Below, piece after piece: positions 47,787-58,245 of a stretch of DNA of 64,000 nucleotides. Numbering within the stretch: the stretch's first letter is position 1; each line of letters opens with the position of its first letter. Source of the DNA: Halichoerus grypus. Taxonomy: Eukaryota > Chordata > Mammalia > Carnivora > Phocidae. Under the pieces are notes generated by a model, which ran no database searches, was not told the DNA's origin, and worked only from the letters and a program-made list of their open reading frames with translations. The stretch lies in NCBI RefSeq assembly GCF_964656455.1, contig NC_135719.1:73458283-73522282 (forward strand), written 5' to 3'. The translations under genes and the position numbers were made by a program.

Positions 47787-47815
47787 ACACACACATACAC
47801 ACACATGCACACATG
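47787..47815. repeat. Imperfect (CA)n
   Basis: CACACACACACATACACACA then ATGCACACATG. Confidence 0.85.
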
Positions 47816-47879
47816 TTTATGTGTGCACACATACCAAACAGTTTGAAACTCATGATTTGGGGACATAAATCTGTAAGGA

Positions 47880-48378
47880 TGATCAGAAGCCTCGTGCCTC
47901 TGTGACTTTGTCTCATCCTCAAGATCCACTTTCCAACCTTCTCTCTATTGACTGCATTAACAGGCTCTCTTGCTTCTATTTGAATTCCACCAGTGGAAGT
48001 TACCAACATGGATTGGAGTGACTTTGAGATATATATTTCCCCAGCAACCTCCCTGGAGGGCTCTAGGTTTGTTCCTCTAACAAAGGCTGCAGTTCCTCTC
48101 AGGAGCCCATCCCTAAATCTACAATTCTCATTAGGTTGCAGGTAGATCTCCCTTCCTCCTGCACATTGGGTGAGAGGAGGTAATGGACTCCTGATGCTGC
48201 CAGACCCAAGTGCCTAGGCCAACCCATATTGTTTCTCTTAACCCTGATTACATCCTTGTAAGTAGTTCTTTTGTTGAACTCTTTTTTTTTTTTTTAATTC
48301 TTGGAAGTAGTTCTTTTGTTGAACTCTTCTTTCAATTACTGTGTTTGAGTGTGCTGTTTCCTGGGAGGACCCTGAACT
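47880..48378 (+). repeat. Old interspersed repeat, family unresolved
   Basis: Words known from a widespread mammalian repeat occur in order: TTGTTCCTCTAACAAAGGCT, GCAGTTCCTCTCAGG, GTAGTTCTTTTGTTGAACTC, TTCAATTACTGTGTTTGAGT and GCTGTTTCCTGGGAGGACCC. I cannot give its name with confidence. Confidence 0.5.
48260..48328 (+). repeat. 24-bp direct repeats flanking a T-rich 21-mer
   Basis: Copies at 48260-48283 and 48305-48328 (AAGTAGTTCTTTTGTTGAAC then TCTT), separated by 12 T followed by AATTCTTGG. Either a local duplication or the footprint of a tail-only insertion. Confidence 0.9.
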
Positions 48379-48394
48379 GAAAAAGATGCTGTGT

Positions 48395-48590
48395 ACAGGC
48401 ACTGTGATAAGCCACTGGGGTTGTAAGGCAAACAAAACCCAGACCTCCCCTCAAGGAACTCTTCACAGTTAAGACAGAGTTATACACAGACTGATGGCAA
48501 AGCATAGAAAAAGGTTATCTAAACCAAGCTGGAAGTGGTGCTAAAGGAAGAACTTTTTGGAAGAGATGATGCTTGATGTGAAACCTATTA
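48395..48590 (-). mobile_element. L2 3' end relic
   Basis: GTACAGGCACTGTGATAAGC, AACAAAACCCAGACCTCCCC, TCAAGGAACTCTTCACAGTT and TGGAAGAGATGATGCTTGAT in L2 antisense order. Confidence 0.65.
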
Positions 48591-49105
48591 TTGAAAAATT
48601 CAAATATATATAAAAATAGAAATAATTATTGTAATTAACTTTTAAGTAAATCACTTGGTTTCAACCATCATCAATTCTGTCACATAATGGCCAACTTTAT
48701 TTACTTCACTACCTCCCTATCCCCTCCCCAGAATTATTTTGACATAATTTCTGGACAATATATAATTTCATCTTTAAATATTTTAGCATGTTATCTCCAA
48801 AACACAAGCATAGTATCATCATCCTCCAAAAAAAAACCAACTATAACACCTCAATATCATCAATAGTGTTCAAAATTATCTAATTGTACTATAAATGTTC
48901 TTTTATTTCTAGTTTCTATTTCCTATAACTTGATAGTTACAAGTAGAGCTTAATCTGACTCATGTTCAATTTTTATTTTTTATTTTTTTGGTGGAGGGGA
49001 AAGATTACTTCGGAAGTGACAATAGGTACTTTTGTCAGAAGGAATGCAATGCTTGGCTGCTTCTCATTTTTGATGTTAAGAGCTATGATAATCATGGCCC
49101 TAGGT

Positions 49106-49282
49106 CAGTGGTTCTCAAACTTCAGTGTTCATCAACATCACTTGGAGGCTTGTTCAAATCTAGACTGCGGAGCCCAATCCCAGAGTTTTTGATTCAGTAG
49201 GTCTGAGGTGAGGCATAAAATTTGCATTCCAAACAAGTTCCCAGCTACTGCTGGCCCAGTGACCACTCTTTGAGAAATGCTC
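49106..49282 (+). mobile_element. MER20-like DNA transposon (hAT-Charlie)
   Basis: CAGTGGTTCTCAAACTTCAG at one end and CTTTGAGAAATGCTC at the other give the hAT-type terminal inverted repeats. The interior GAGTTTTTGATTCAGTAGGT, CTGAGGTGAGG and CATTCCAAACAAGTTCCCAG is MER20. Non-autonomous, with no coding capacity. Confidence 0.85.
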
Positions 49283-49319
49283 CAGTTAGCTCATTAATTC
49301 ATTAGGGGTTCAAGGCTTA

Positions 49320-49560
49320 TCTTGAACATGTCTCATCCCAGACCTAGAATCAGCTATTTCTTCAAGGATCCCTGGTTCTTTTTAGTGAGGTCTCCTATTT
49401 AGAGCCCACGTTCTGAAGGCTAGAGGCACTCATTGTGGTGAGGCTTTGTTTCTAGACATTTTGGAGGATAGAATTAGGAAATGTAGATATTTAAAACCAA
49501 ATCATAAGTTCATATTGACACTTCCAATTCAAATTCAAGACGACGGGGTGTTTCTTAACC
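49320..49560 (+). repeat. Ancient interspersed repeat, same family as 22660-22990
   Basis: See the shared words given for 22660-22990. It follows directly after the MER20 copy. Confidence 0.45.
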
Positions 49561-50889
49561 TTATCCATGTTACATACAGTAATATCTCCTTTCTCTCACT
49601 GTGAAAAATCCCTGCTTTAAATAATACCAACATAATAATTCTCATTTGTTTATCCCATACTTTTAACACAACAATCTTAGTTAAACAATACCAACATGTC
49701 TACTAACAGAATGATTTCCAGAAGAGTTTAACTTTTTGTTGTTGTTTTTATTTTCATTTTTTTGTTTTTGTTTTGTAATTTTTTTTTGCTATACTTTTTT
49801 AATCCTTAGGGCATATCCTTAGGGCATATCCCACCAGGAATGTACAGTCAAATTACTGTTTAAAAGTCATTTGAACTAGTTCCTTTCTGTATAGTTATGC
49901 CTCCTGCTGGTTAAGCAGATCATTTCTATACTTTTATTTTGATTTTTAAAGTTTGTATTTCAGTAAATAGGTTCTTCATCTGTTTTGTGGGCATTTTTTT
50001 GGTATGTTTCCATTATCTGACAGATTTATTTTACTCTTTATGCTCTCATTTTTATACTTATTTTATGTGGGATTATGTAGTGATCCTTGGTTGCTCTCCA
50101 TTCTAAAGCAAAATGGCTTTTCCTATGCTTTTAGAAGGTTAGACCAGAATAGCTACCCATCTTGCTCCTTCAATGAAGAAAAGAAATGGCCTTAAACTTT
50201 CTTAGACATTCTTCCTATGCTACTTTTCCCAATTTTATCTTCTCTTTTCTTTGTCCACATAGTTTATTGTGCTCACTTTGGTTTATAATCTCCTTAGTGC
50301 TAAGCTTTGTGATGTAAGGGTTGTTTTGTTTGTCAGTTTTGAGAGTTCATAGGTCCCAGACTCCAAAACTCTCTAGGACCATCAGATCATACTTTGGACC
50401 TCTTGTACTCATCCTTGATTTGGAACTTATAAAATCCTATCCTGTTTTCTCCTACTGCTCTCAGAAAGGCCCACTGTGTTTTCCAGTGACTATCTGATAG
50501 AAATTTGGGGGTTTCCAGCTCATAGGTTTATCACTAGTCCCTTTGTCTTTCCTCCAATTCCTCCTGTATTGTTTTTGATACTAAATGGGTCTTGTAGATT
50601 TTGGTGATTTAGCCTCTCCCAATCAAACTTTGGGTTTGTCTGTATATCTTGTGACCTAGTGTTACTGAGATGAAGTCTATGGGGTCTTGTTTTTTTCTAC
50701 TCATTGCTCTGACTACTTTAATGGGATGATTCAGGGAGTCACTGGATCTTCTGGAATACTACTTGAACTGGATATTGGCAAGTTGACTAGGTGTGTAGGA
50801 GAGAGGGCTGGATAGGAGAGAGCAGGAGAAAAGAAGAACTTCCAAATAAAAATAGTGTGTGGGAAGGCATGAAGGTATAAAACACAATG
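49561..50889. other. Unassigned T-rich sequence
   Basis: No gene. A small tandem duplication, ATCCTTAGGGCAT twice at 49801-49828, is the only structure seen. Confidence 0.45.
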
Positions 50890-51130
50890 ATGCAATAGCA
50901 AAGCTGTATTCTGTGTTCAGTATGCTTCTAGTAAGGGGTTTGTATGAGGTAATGGAAGGTATGAACCACCAAGACAGATGGAGCTTGATCACAAGCAGCC
51001 ATGTGTGTTAACCTGGGAAGTCAGAATGTTACAGGGAGCTATTGAAGGATGTAAGGCAAGGAAGTGGCATTCGATTAATAATTCAGAAAGGTTTCTCTGG
51101 CAGCTCTGTACAGAATGGTCTTGTAGTCCA
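50890..51130 (-). mobile_element. L2 relic
   Basis: CAGGGAGCTATTGAAGGATG, AAGGAAGTGGCATTCGATTA and AGAAAGGTTTCTCTGGCAGC follow the inner part of antisense L2. Confidence 0.55.
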
Positions 51131-51730
51131 GAGGGTAGACTGGAACCTTTCTCTTTCCCCATATTAGCTGACTATGGTAAAGTGAGAAGCAATGATGAAC
51201 TAACCCAAGGCAGTGGCAGATGGAACAGAGATGCTGTTTGTGAGGTTAAATCTGTAGGGTATGGTTAACAACTGCATATGGAGTAATGGGGTTGGGTGGG
51301 AGGAAAGCCCGAGATAAGTCAGGTTTCTGGACAACAAACATCTAGGCTCCTAAGGTAATACTCATTCCACTTCTTGTGGCTCTTACTGTTGCTGAGTTGT
51401 TCTGATACTTTTCAGTAATCTGCAAAATAATACAAAGAAGACACAGAATAATTTTTCCTTAATACACATCCGAACTGGCTATTTCTCTGCCAGAATTTGA
51501 CTACAGCATTTATATTTATATAATATAATTAGCATTCTAGTTTTCTTCTTTGAGATGAGAGAAGAATGAGTATAAAAAGGAAGTATAAAAAGTATAAAAA
51601 GAAGTTGGGATGGGTGTTCTGGACTAGATTGTGGTTTCACAGAAATTAGGGAATGAAAAGAAGGGCACAAAAAAACACCTAGAGCTTTACTCCTCTCCTT
51701 CCTACCCATCTGAAATAAAATACTCTCTAC

Positions 51731-51895
51731 TTGCTACTCAAAGGATGGTCTGCAGCAGCAGTAACAGCAACATCACCCAGGAGCTTGTAAGAAACGAAGG
51801 CTTTCAGGTTCCATCTCAGACCTACAGAATCAGTATCTGCATTTTAACAAGATCCTGAAGTGGTTTATTTGAACATTAAAGTTTGAGAATCACTG
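51731..51895 (-). mobile_element. MER20-like DNA transposon (hAT-Charlie)
   Basis: Complement of the copy at 49106: TCTGCAGCAGCAGTAACAGC, TCACCCAGGAGCTTGTAAGA, CAGACCTACAGAATCAGTAT and TAAAGTTTGAGAATCACTG. The GAGAATCACTG end is the terminal repeat. Confidence 0.8.
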
Positions 51896-52059
51896 CTCTA
51901 GACCATGTTGGGAAGTGAACTTTTTGTGATTTTATCTTAACTCTCTTAAAAGAGCAAGATTCTTTGTTATAACAAAGCATTTATTTAGTCAATATTCTAT
52001 AGGAACTTGATAGAGTGTAAGGAGAGAGTATAGTACAGGAATTTAGGATTTCTACTTTG

Positions 52060-52275
52060 GAGTTAGTTTATTTGGGTTCAAATCTAGCTTCACGACTAAT
52101 TAGTTATGTGACTACAGGGCAGGTACTTCATCTTTCTACAGATTGATATCATTTGTAAATGTGAATTAAGAGTTCTTACCTCTTAAGATTTTGTAAGGTT
52201 CAAATATTTGTGAAGCAATTAGCACAGTTCCTGATACACAGGAATTATAAATATTAACTATCATTATTAAAACTT
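52060..52275 (+). mobile_element. MIR SINE relic
   Basis: TTTGGGTTCAAATCTAGCTT, ACTAATTAGTTATGTGACTA, CAGGGCAGGTACTTCATCTT, GCAATTAGCACAGTTCCTGA and AATATTAACTATCATTATTA: one of the clearest MIRs here. Confidence 0.88.
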
Positions 52276-52603
52276 AGTAGCTTAAAAATGTCTTATACAC
52301 ATCTTGGATGTGTTTAATGCCTTGTTAGATATAACAATATAGTGTGCTTGGACCTCATTCTTTTCAAATTGGCAACATTCTTGGAGAATATGCTACTGTA
52401 CAAGCACCTGAAGATATTTCTCAGAGAAAGGTAAGTCTTCGTTATGGTGGTTGTACGTATTTGTGAAATGGTGATTTCCTGGAAAAACTGAAGTGTCAAC
52501 ATTAGAACTTAAAACATATTTTACTCAGGGATTTACTTGTATATTCTCATATCATTTGTGTCTAGGTGAACTATGCAGAAAAATCCCTTTTCTTTTTCTT
52601 GGG

Positions 52604-52859
52604 TTTTTTTTTTTTTTTTAGATTTATTCACCTATTTGAGAGAGAGACAGAGACAGAGAGAGAGACACACACACACACACGCAGAGGGAGAGAGCATGTG
52701 CGCACGTGTGGGAGGAAAGGCACAGGAAGAGAATCTTCAAGCAGACTCCCCGCTGAGTGCAGAGCCCAAGGTAGGGCTTAGTCTTACCACCCATGAGATC
52801 ATGTCTGGAGCTGAAACCAAGAATCAGACATTTAACTGACTGAGCCACCTAGGAGTCCC
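52604..52859 (-). mobile_element. Can-SINE, older carnivoran type
   Basis: Antisense with GAAACCAAGAATCAGACATT and CACCTAGGAGTCCC. Flanks AGAAAAATCCCTTTTCT (from 52577) and GGAAAATCCTCTCTCTT (from 52860) look like decayed target duplications. An internal (CA)n at 52665-52680 lengthens it. Confidence 0.88.
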
Positions 52860-52875
52860 AGGAAAATCCTCTCTC

Positions 52876-54450
52876 TTAAAAATATTCTCTTGAACTTTAT
52901 AGAGCTTGAGTCACTCTTCATGTTTTTAGCCACTTTTATGTTTTTTGGTGTTTCTATCCTAATGCAATCCTGATGATATTTCACATTAGATGCTGAATGA
53001 CCCAGCCACCGTATATGTCTTGAGATATTCTGAACCAGTAATGCCAGGAAGCAGCAATAACAACCATACTAAATATCACGTCTAACTATAAACAAACAAA
53101 AACAAAACAAACTCCTGGGTTTTCATAACTTTCAGGACTATCTGACTTATTCTCTAATCACCCACACATTTTAAAAGCCATGTTATTATTCCCTAGCAAG
53201 CATTTTAAACTAGAGAGGCCCATACTATGGAGGGTAGAACGAAGTCAGAGAAATAAACCTCAGATTGTCTTTATTTCTTATTACAGAGCTCAGCATTTTT
53301 ATGTTCCCTCATCAACAAAAAGACTCCCCCCTACACACCCTTGGTGCTTTCTATTTATGTTCACCTGCTACTCAATTAACACCCCATCAAACCACACACT
53401 TGCAGGGGGTTTATTGTCAGACCACTGCACTGCAGTCTTTAACCCTCTATCTAACCTATATTATACACGGAGTTAAAAACAGTCCCCTGACTGTGCTTAG
53501 AAAACATGTCTTTTCATTTGGTGCTCATATAAGGTTTTCCTTGTGTGCATTACCCTGGGTGTTCATAAACTTATAACTGTATCTACATGTGTCTGACATT
53601 TATTACCTTCCATAGGACCATAAAACACACTTTCCTCTTTTAACTGCGTCTGCTGACATGTTACATAAAATAAACTTTAAATATTACCTATAAATTAATT
53701 AGCATTTTCCTTCTATTAGGAAAGGCAGATGTAGTCTTACCAACACTGCTTTAGTATAGTTAGAAGTTTTAATTGGATTCTATGTGACAAACAATGGCAT
53801 TACTCTAACCCAGTTTTATTTTTCATTTAGTTATATCTATGTATTTTTATTAGCCAAATAATACATATTCATTTATAGAAAATTAAGGAAATACAGAAAA
53901 ATTTCAAGACCAAAATTAATACCTCTCCCCCAAAATTATTTCACTAATCTCATAATCCCTATTATTTTGGTATTTAAAAAATATATAAATAGCTATTAAT
54001 TCTTTTATAGAATTCCTGTTTATAAATATTGTATTTATATATAAATATTTTATTTATATACTGAGCTTTATATAAATGTATTTTTCATGCAAAATTTGGC
54101 AGTGAGCTCATATTTTATGCATTGTTTTGTATCCAGTTCTCATTACTTAATATTATATAATTATCACATCCAGTGTGGTTAAATACTCTTTTTAAACTTA
54201 TTTTTTAATACTGTCATTCATCTTAAGAAGATGCTGTAGTGTTTTTCACCATTTAGATGAGTTCAGAATTTTTGCTGATTACTTCACCCAGAGAAATTCC
54301 TAGGGTTGAAAACACTGTATCAAAGACTCTTAAAACCTTTGGTCAGAAGCTTTCCTGAAAGGCTGCAAAATTTACATGTCCACACTGTATCCTGATCAAA
54401 TTTGAATATTTTTTAAATTATAATCAACATGGTAGTTGACCATTGCTATT
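52876..54450. other. Unassigned sequence
   Basis: AT-rich from 53640 on. Plus frames at 53180-53576 overlap each other and carry no domain. No repeat is confidently named. Confidence 0.45.
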
Positions 54451-54459
54451 TCAGTAGCC

Positions 54460-54641
54460 TTTTTTTTTTTTTTAAAGATTTTATTTATTTATTTGAGAGA
54501 GAGAGAGATTGAGAGAACGAGTAGGAGGAGGGGCAGAGGGAGAAGCAGACTCCCTGAAGAGCTGGGAACCTGATCAGGGACTGGATTCCAGGACTCTGAG
54601 CCAAACACAGACGCTTTACCGACTGACCCACCCAGGCGCCC
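54460..54641 (-). mobile_element. Can-SINE with a short internal deletion
   Basis: 9-bp target duplications TCAGTAGCC (54451-54459) and TCAGTAGTC (54642-54650). The usual GGATCATGACCTG block, part of the pol III B-box region, is missing between CAGGACTCTG and AGCCAAACACAG. Confidence 0.92.
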
Positions 54642-54749
54642 TCAGTAGTCATTTCTTTAGTTAGAAGTTAAGTTGAACATTTCAAAACATTGCTATATTG
54701 TGCTATCATTATGGTTTTGTAGAACATACTGATAAAATTCTTAAGCTCT

Positions 54750-54970
54750 AAAAATAGATGAATTTTAGTTCAAATATAGACCTCATCACTTACTTGGGCA
54801 GAGCTAAAGTTCGTGTCTAAAACTCAGTTTCCTCAAATGTAAATGGTGATAATATCAACCTCTATTTTATAGAATTGATGTAAGGATTAAGAGAAAAGCA
54901 TTAATATTCATAGCTTGGTGTCTGACATGGTAAGTGCTCAATATGTATTAAATATTACTAGTCTTATATG
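54750..54970 (+). mobile_element. MIR SINE relic
   Basis: CTAAAACTCAGTTTCCTCAA, ATGTAAATGGTGATAATATC, GAATTGATGTAAGGATTAAG, TCTGACATGGTAAGTGCTCA and ATATGTATTAAATATTACTA. Confidence 0.85.
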
Positions 54971-55179
54971 AATTGGCTTTTCATTAACTGCGTCCACTTT
55001 TTTTTCCTGCTAGTTAATATAAGTTAGCTCTTCAAAATCAATAGAAAAAATATTAAGTGTATTCAGCCTTTTCTTCTCCATTTTGACTGCTATGTAACTG
55101 ATTTTGCCATGTTTTGACATAAAATTAGATTATAATTTTTATTTACAGGTGTATCTCCATTACCCAGAACAATGTCTGG

Positions 55180-55860
55180 AAAATATGGAACAGTTAATAA
55201 ATATTTTCAAATGAATGTATTGTTCTTTTTCAAAGTGTTCTTGGCAATTTTTGAATATTTCTCTACATCAATCAATCCTAGAATCAATTTAACAAATCCT
55301 CTAAAACACACCATCAGGATTTTAATTGCAAAAGCATTGAATTCATTTGGGGAAAGAATTGACATATTTATAAAATTAGGTCTTCCCATCCAGAAACATG
55401 GTGCATCTTTCCATCTATTTGTACCTTCTTTTAGGTTATTCCATCAAGTTGTGTAGTTTTCTTTATGTAGGTCTTGATTATTTCTTGTTAGGTTAATTTG
55501 AGAGTTATTACTGCTTTTTATTCTGTGAATTGTGTTTTCTATTTTCTATTATATTTCCTAAGAGATTATTGTTCTAAAGGCAACTATTGATTTTTGTATG
55601 TTAACATTTTATTCTTCCAATGTGCTGACTCTAGTCTTACTAGTTATAGCAGTTGTGCAGTTAATTCTTTTAGCTATTCATCCATTTACCAAAGATGATT
55701 ATTTTTTTCTTCTTTTTCTATATCTATTATTTATATTTCTTATTGGTCACAACTGCAAGAATGATATTGGATAGAAGGAGTGATAGCAGAATTCCTTGCA
55801 TTAATATCTGACTCTAATGAGAAGGCTTCTAATTTGCAATTAATATATCATTAGTTTTTC
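55180..55860 (-). mobile_element. Ancient L1 ORF2 fragment, antisense
   Basis: The minus frame at 55207-55389 reads MGRPNFINMSILSPNEFNAF, plainly the counterpart of [19 protein letters not shown] near 7980-8040. The following plus-strand text (ATCTTTCCATCTATTTGTAC, TTTTGTATGTTAACATTTTA) continues the old antisense L1 order. Confidence 0.8.
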
Positions 55861-57233
55861 CTGCATGTCCAGACTGGCCCAGGTAAACCCATCCTTTGTA
55901 ATTGTAAGAATTTGTGTGATTGGGCAACTAGGAGTTCATTTCTTTTGGATCCCACTTTCTCTTTCCTTCTTCATAATTTCCTCAATATTTTTCTGAGCCA
56001 TTCCCCAAAATTTAAGTACCATTTGGGGAGTATAGAGGAGTTGTCATACCTTCAAATCCCATTCAGCACAGACTTTAGAATTAAATATCTATAATCCAAA
56101 GAAATATTTTTCTTAATAAAATTGACTAGTTCTCACAACATGATTCCAATGCATTATTATACTAATAAGATCTTTTTATGTATATATTGTCTCTTTCTGT
56201 AAATCTTTTTCTATAGCAGTATCTTTATAGCAAATCAAGGACTTCCACCAAGAATTTGGAGGGGGAGGAGAGGAGAAGCAAAAAAGAGAATGAGGGGCAA
56301 GGAAACCTTCACCCTTTGATGCTTGACAACTTTTAGTCTACTTCATTTCTTGATTACTAATAAGGCACACTTTCCACAATGCTGTGGGTTTGCCATATAT
56401 TTTCTTGAATCTCAATCTCTTTTCCCTTGTATATACTTCAACACTATTTAGATTGTTCTTGGCAAAGTGTATATTTTATCAATGTAAAATAGCTCTGGTA
56501 TGTTTCCAAGTTTTCATCTAATATCTATTTTTTTGATGCTGTCTGTTTTAATATGGGTATTTAGTAATCCTATTTATCTTGGATAATTATATGTTTGTAC
56601 TTATCTCTGACAATTTATATTGTGTTTTCTGTTTGTTCTGCTTTTTTATTCCCTGTTTTGCTTTCCTGTCTTTTTTTGGGGTTGATTGAACTTGTTATTT
56701 TATGTCTTTCTTCCCACTGATTGACAGTCATACATTTTTCTACTCTTATAATGGTTATTCTTACATCTTAAAACATACATTTAAGTTTATGTTTTTCTAT
56801 TAAAGTCAAAATTGAACTAATATATACAGCTTGGAAAGAGAGAGAAACCTTAGATAATTCTGTGTCTCTCCTTTTCTCTTCCCCAATTTCTCTATAACTT
56901 CCTCTCTTATTGAGATCACCTGGGATTAGAATGTTATTTCATTTTAACTCTGTGAATGAACATTTATTGAGTCTTAACTATGATACTCCCCACTGTTCTC
57001 TATATGTCACATCTTCCCTTTTTGAATTTTTGCATACTTTAAAATTACTTTTACTTAGACTTTACTCTTGAATGATGGTTTGTCACATATAAATTAGAAG
57101 TTAAATCATTTCCCTTTATGATTTTGAAGTCACTGGTCCATTATATTTAATATCCAATATGATAAATAAGTTGCTGACTCTGATATGATTTTTCTTTCTT
57201 TGTAGATGTAAGAGATCAGTACTAGTCTGGTTA
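55861..57233. other. AT-rich sequence, possibly further old L1
   Basis: 56480-57150 has the T-rich look of antisense old LINE sequence, but I cannot place motifs. No gene. Confidence 0.35.
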
Positions 57234-57363
57234 ATGTACTGCATGCTCATAATAAGAATTCATACTAGAATCATCGCCATATGCAAAGTTGATATAGCTT
57301 CAGGTTATAGATACAGAGTTATAGCTGCACACACAGAAAAGATAAGAACAACCAGCAGTTGCT

Positions 57364-57379
57364 CAGAGCAGCTGCTCTG
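57364..57379. repeat. 16-bp perfect palindrome with an E-box centre
   Basis: CAGAGCAGCTGCTCTG, with the E-box CAGCTG at the centre, in an otherwise unassigned stretch (57234-57690). Confidence 0.9.
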
Positions 57380-57689
57380 TTTGCTGTTAGTGCTGCTGGG
57401 ATGCACTAGCCAGCAGGCCTTAAACAAAGTGGCCCACAAGGAGTGAGTCTTCATCATGTGTGAAAGCCTGGGGAATCAACCAAAAATCTGGTAGCTGTCA
57501 TCCTTTCCTTGTGGGTGAGATGTAGTGACATATAGCTTAATATCACTCAATATATTGTGTTCAGCAACATACATATAACTCAAAAAGATACATACTAGTA
57601 AATCTATAATTTATTCTGCTTATTCATGCCTTTGGATGACTATCGTTTTTGGTGTCTTAGCCTGAGCATTAATCATAAAATTAATCTGT

Positions 57690-57940
57690 ACTGTAGTACC
57701 TAGACTATTTCCCCTCTCTGGAAACTTTTAGAATTTTCTCTTTGTGTTATTCTAAAATTTTAGAATGGAAATGTCCAATTATGCATATTTTTTACATTCA
57801 TTCTATTGGCAATTGATGGGTCTTTTCAATCTGAAAAATTTCACCTTTATTTGGGGAAATGTCTTTTATAATTTCATTGTTTATTTTCTTTTTCTTCAGT
57901 GACTTCTATTAGAAGATACTGGAAGTTCTCTATTCTCCAC
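57690..57940. repeat. Ancient LINE-like repeat, same family as 32820-33180
   Basis: CTCTCTGGAAACTTTTAGAA, TTTTCTCTTTGTGTTATTCT, GGTCTTTTCAATCTGAAAAA and TATAATTTCATTGTTTATTT match the same old repeat order. Confidence 0.5.
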
Positions 57941-58245
57941 GTCACTTGACTTTTTGCTTATACTTCTTATCAGAGGCTGGTGCTGAGGGTGTTCCACCCA
58001 GATTCCAAGTACCACTTTGACTGGTTTCTTGTGCACATTCTTCAGCTGCTATCCGAATTGATGCTGATGATTCACACCTGTAACTTTTGGAGAACTTTCC
58101 TTGGGCACTTGTAACTGCTTTGCTTGTGGAACAGTTAGTAGCCAATGGCTACTAATGTGGTGATATAAAAGCCCAAGTCAAGATGAGACAGACTGTCTGG
58201 TGCAATTTGTTTCAGGGTGTTCCGTGAAATAAAATGAGGCTAGAC
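57941..58245 (+). promoter_or_regulatory. LTR-like promoter layout (candidate)
   Basis: CCAAT at 58142-58146, TATAAAAG at 58164-58171 and AATAAA at 58228-58233. A CCAAT-TATA-polyadenylation series within 90 bp is typical of an LTR U3-R. The body (TTCTTGTGCACATTCTTCAG, TTGGGCACTTGTAACTGC) is not recognised. The minus frame at 57942-58145 (67 codons) has no motif. Chance is possible in AT-rich DNA. Confidence 0.35.
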
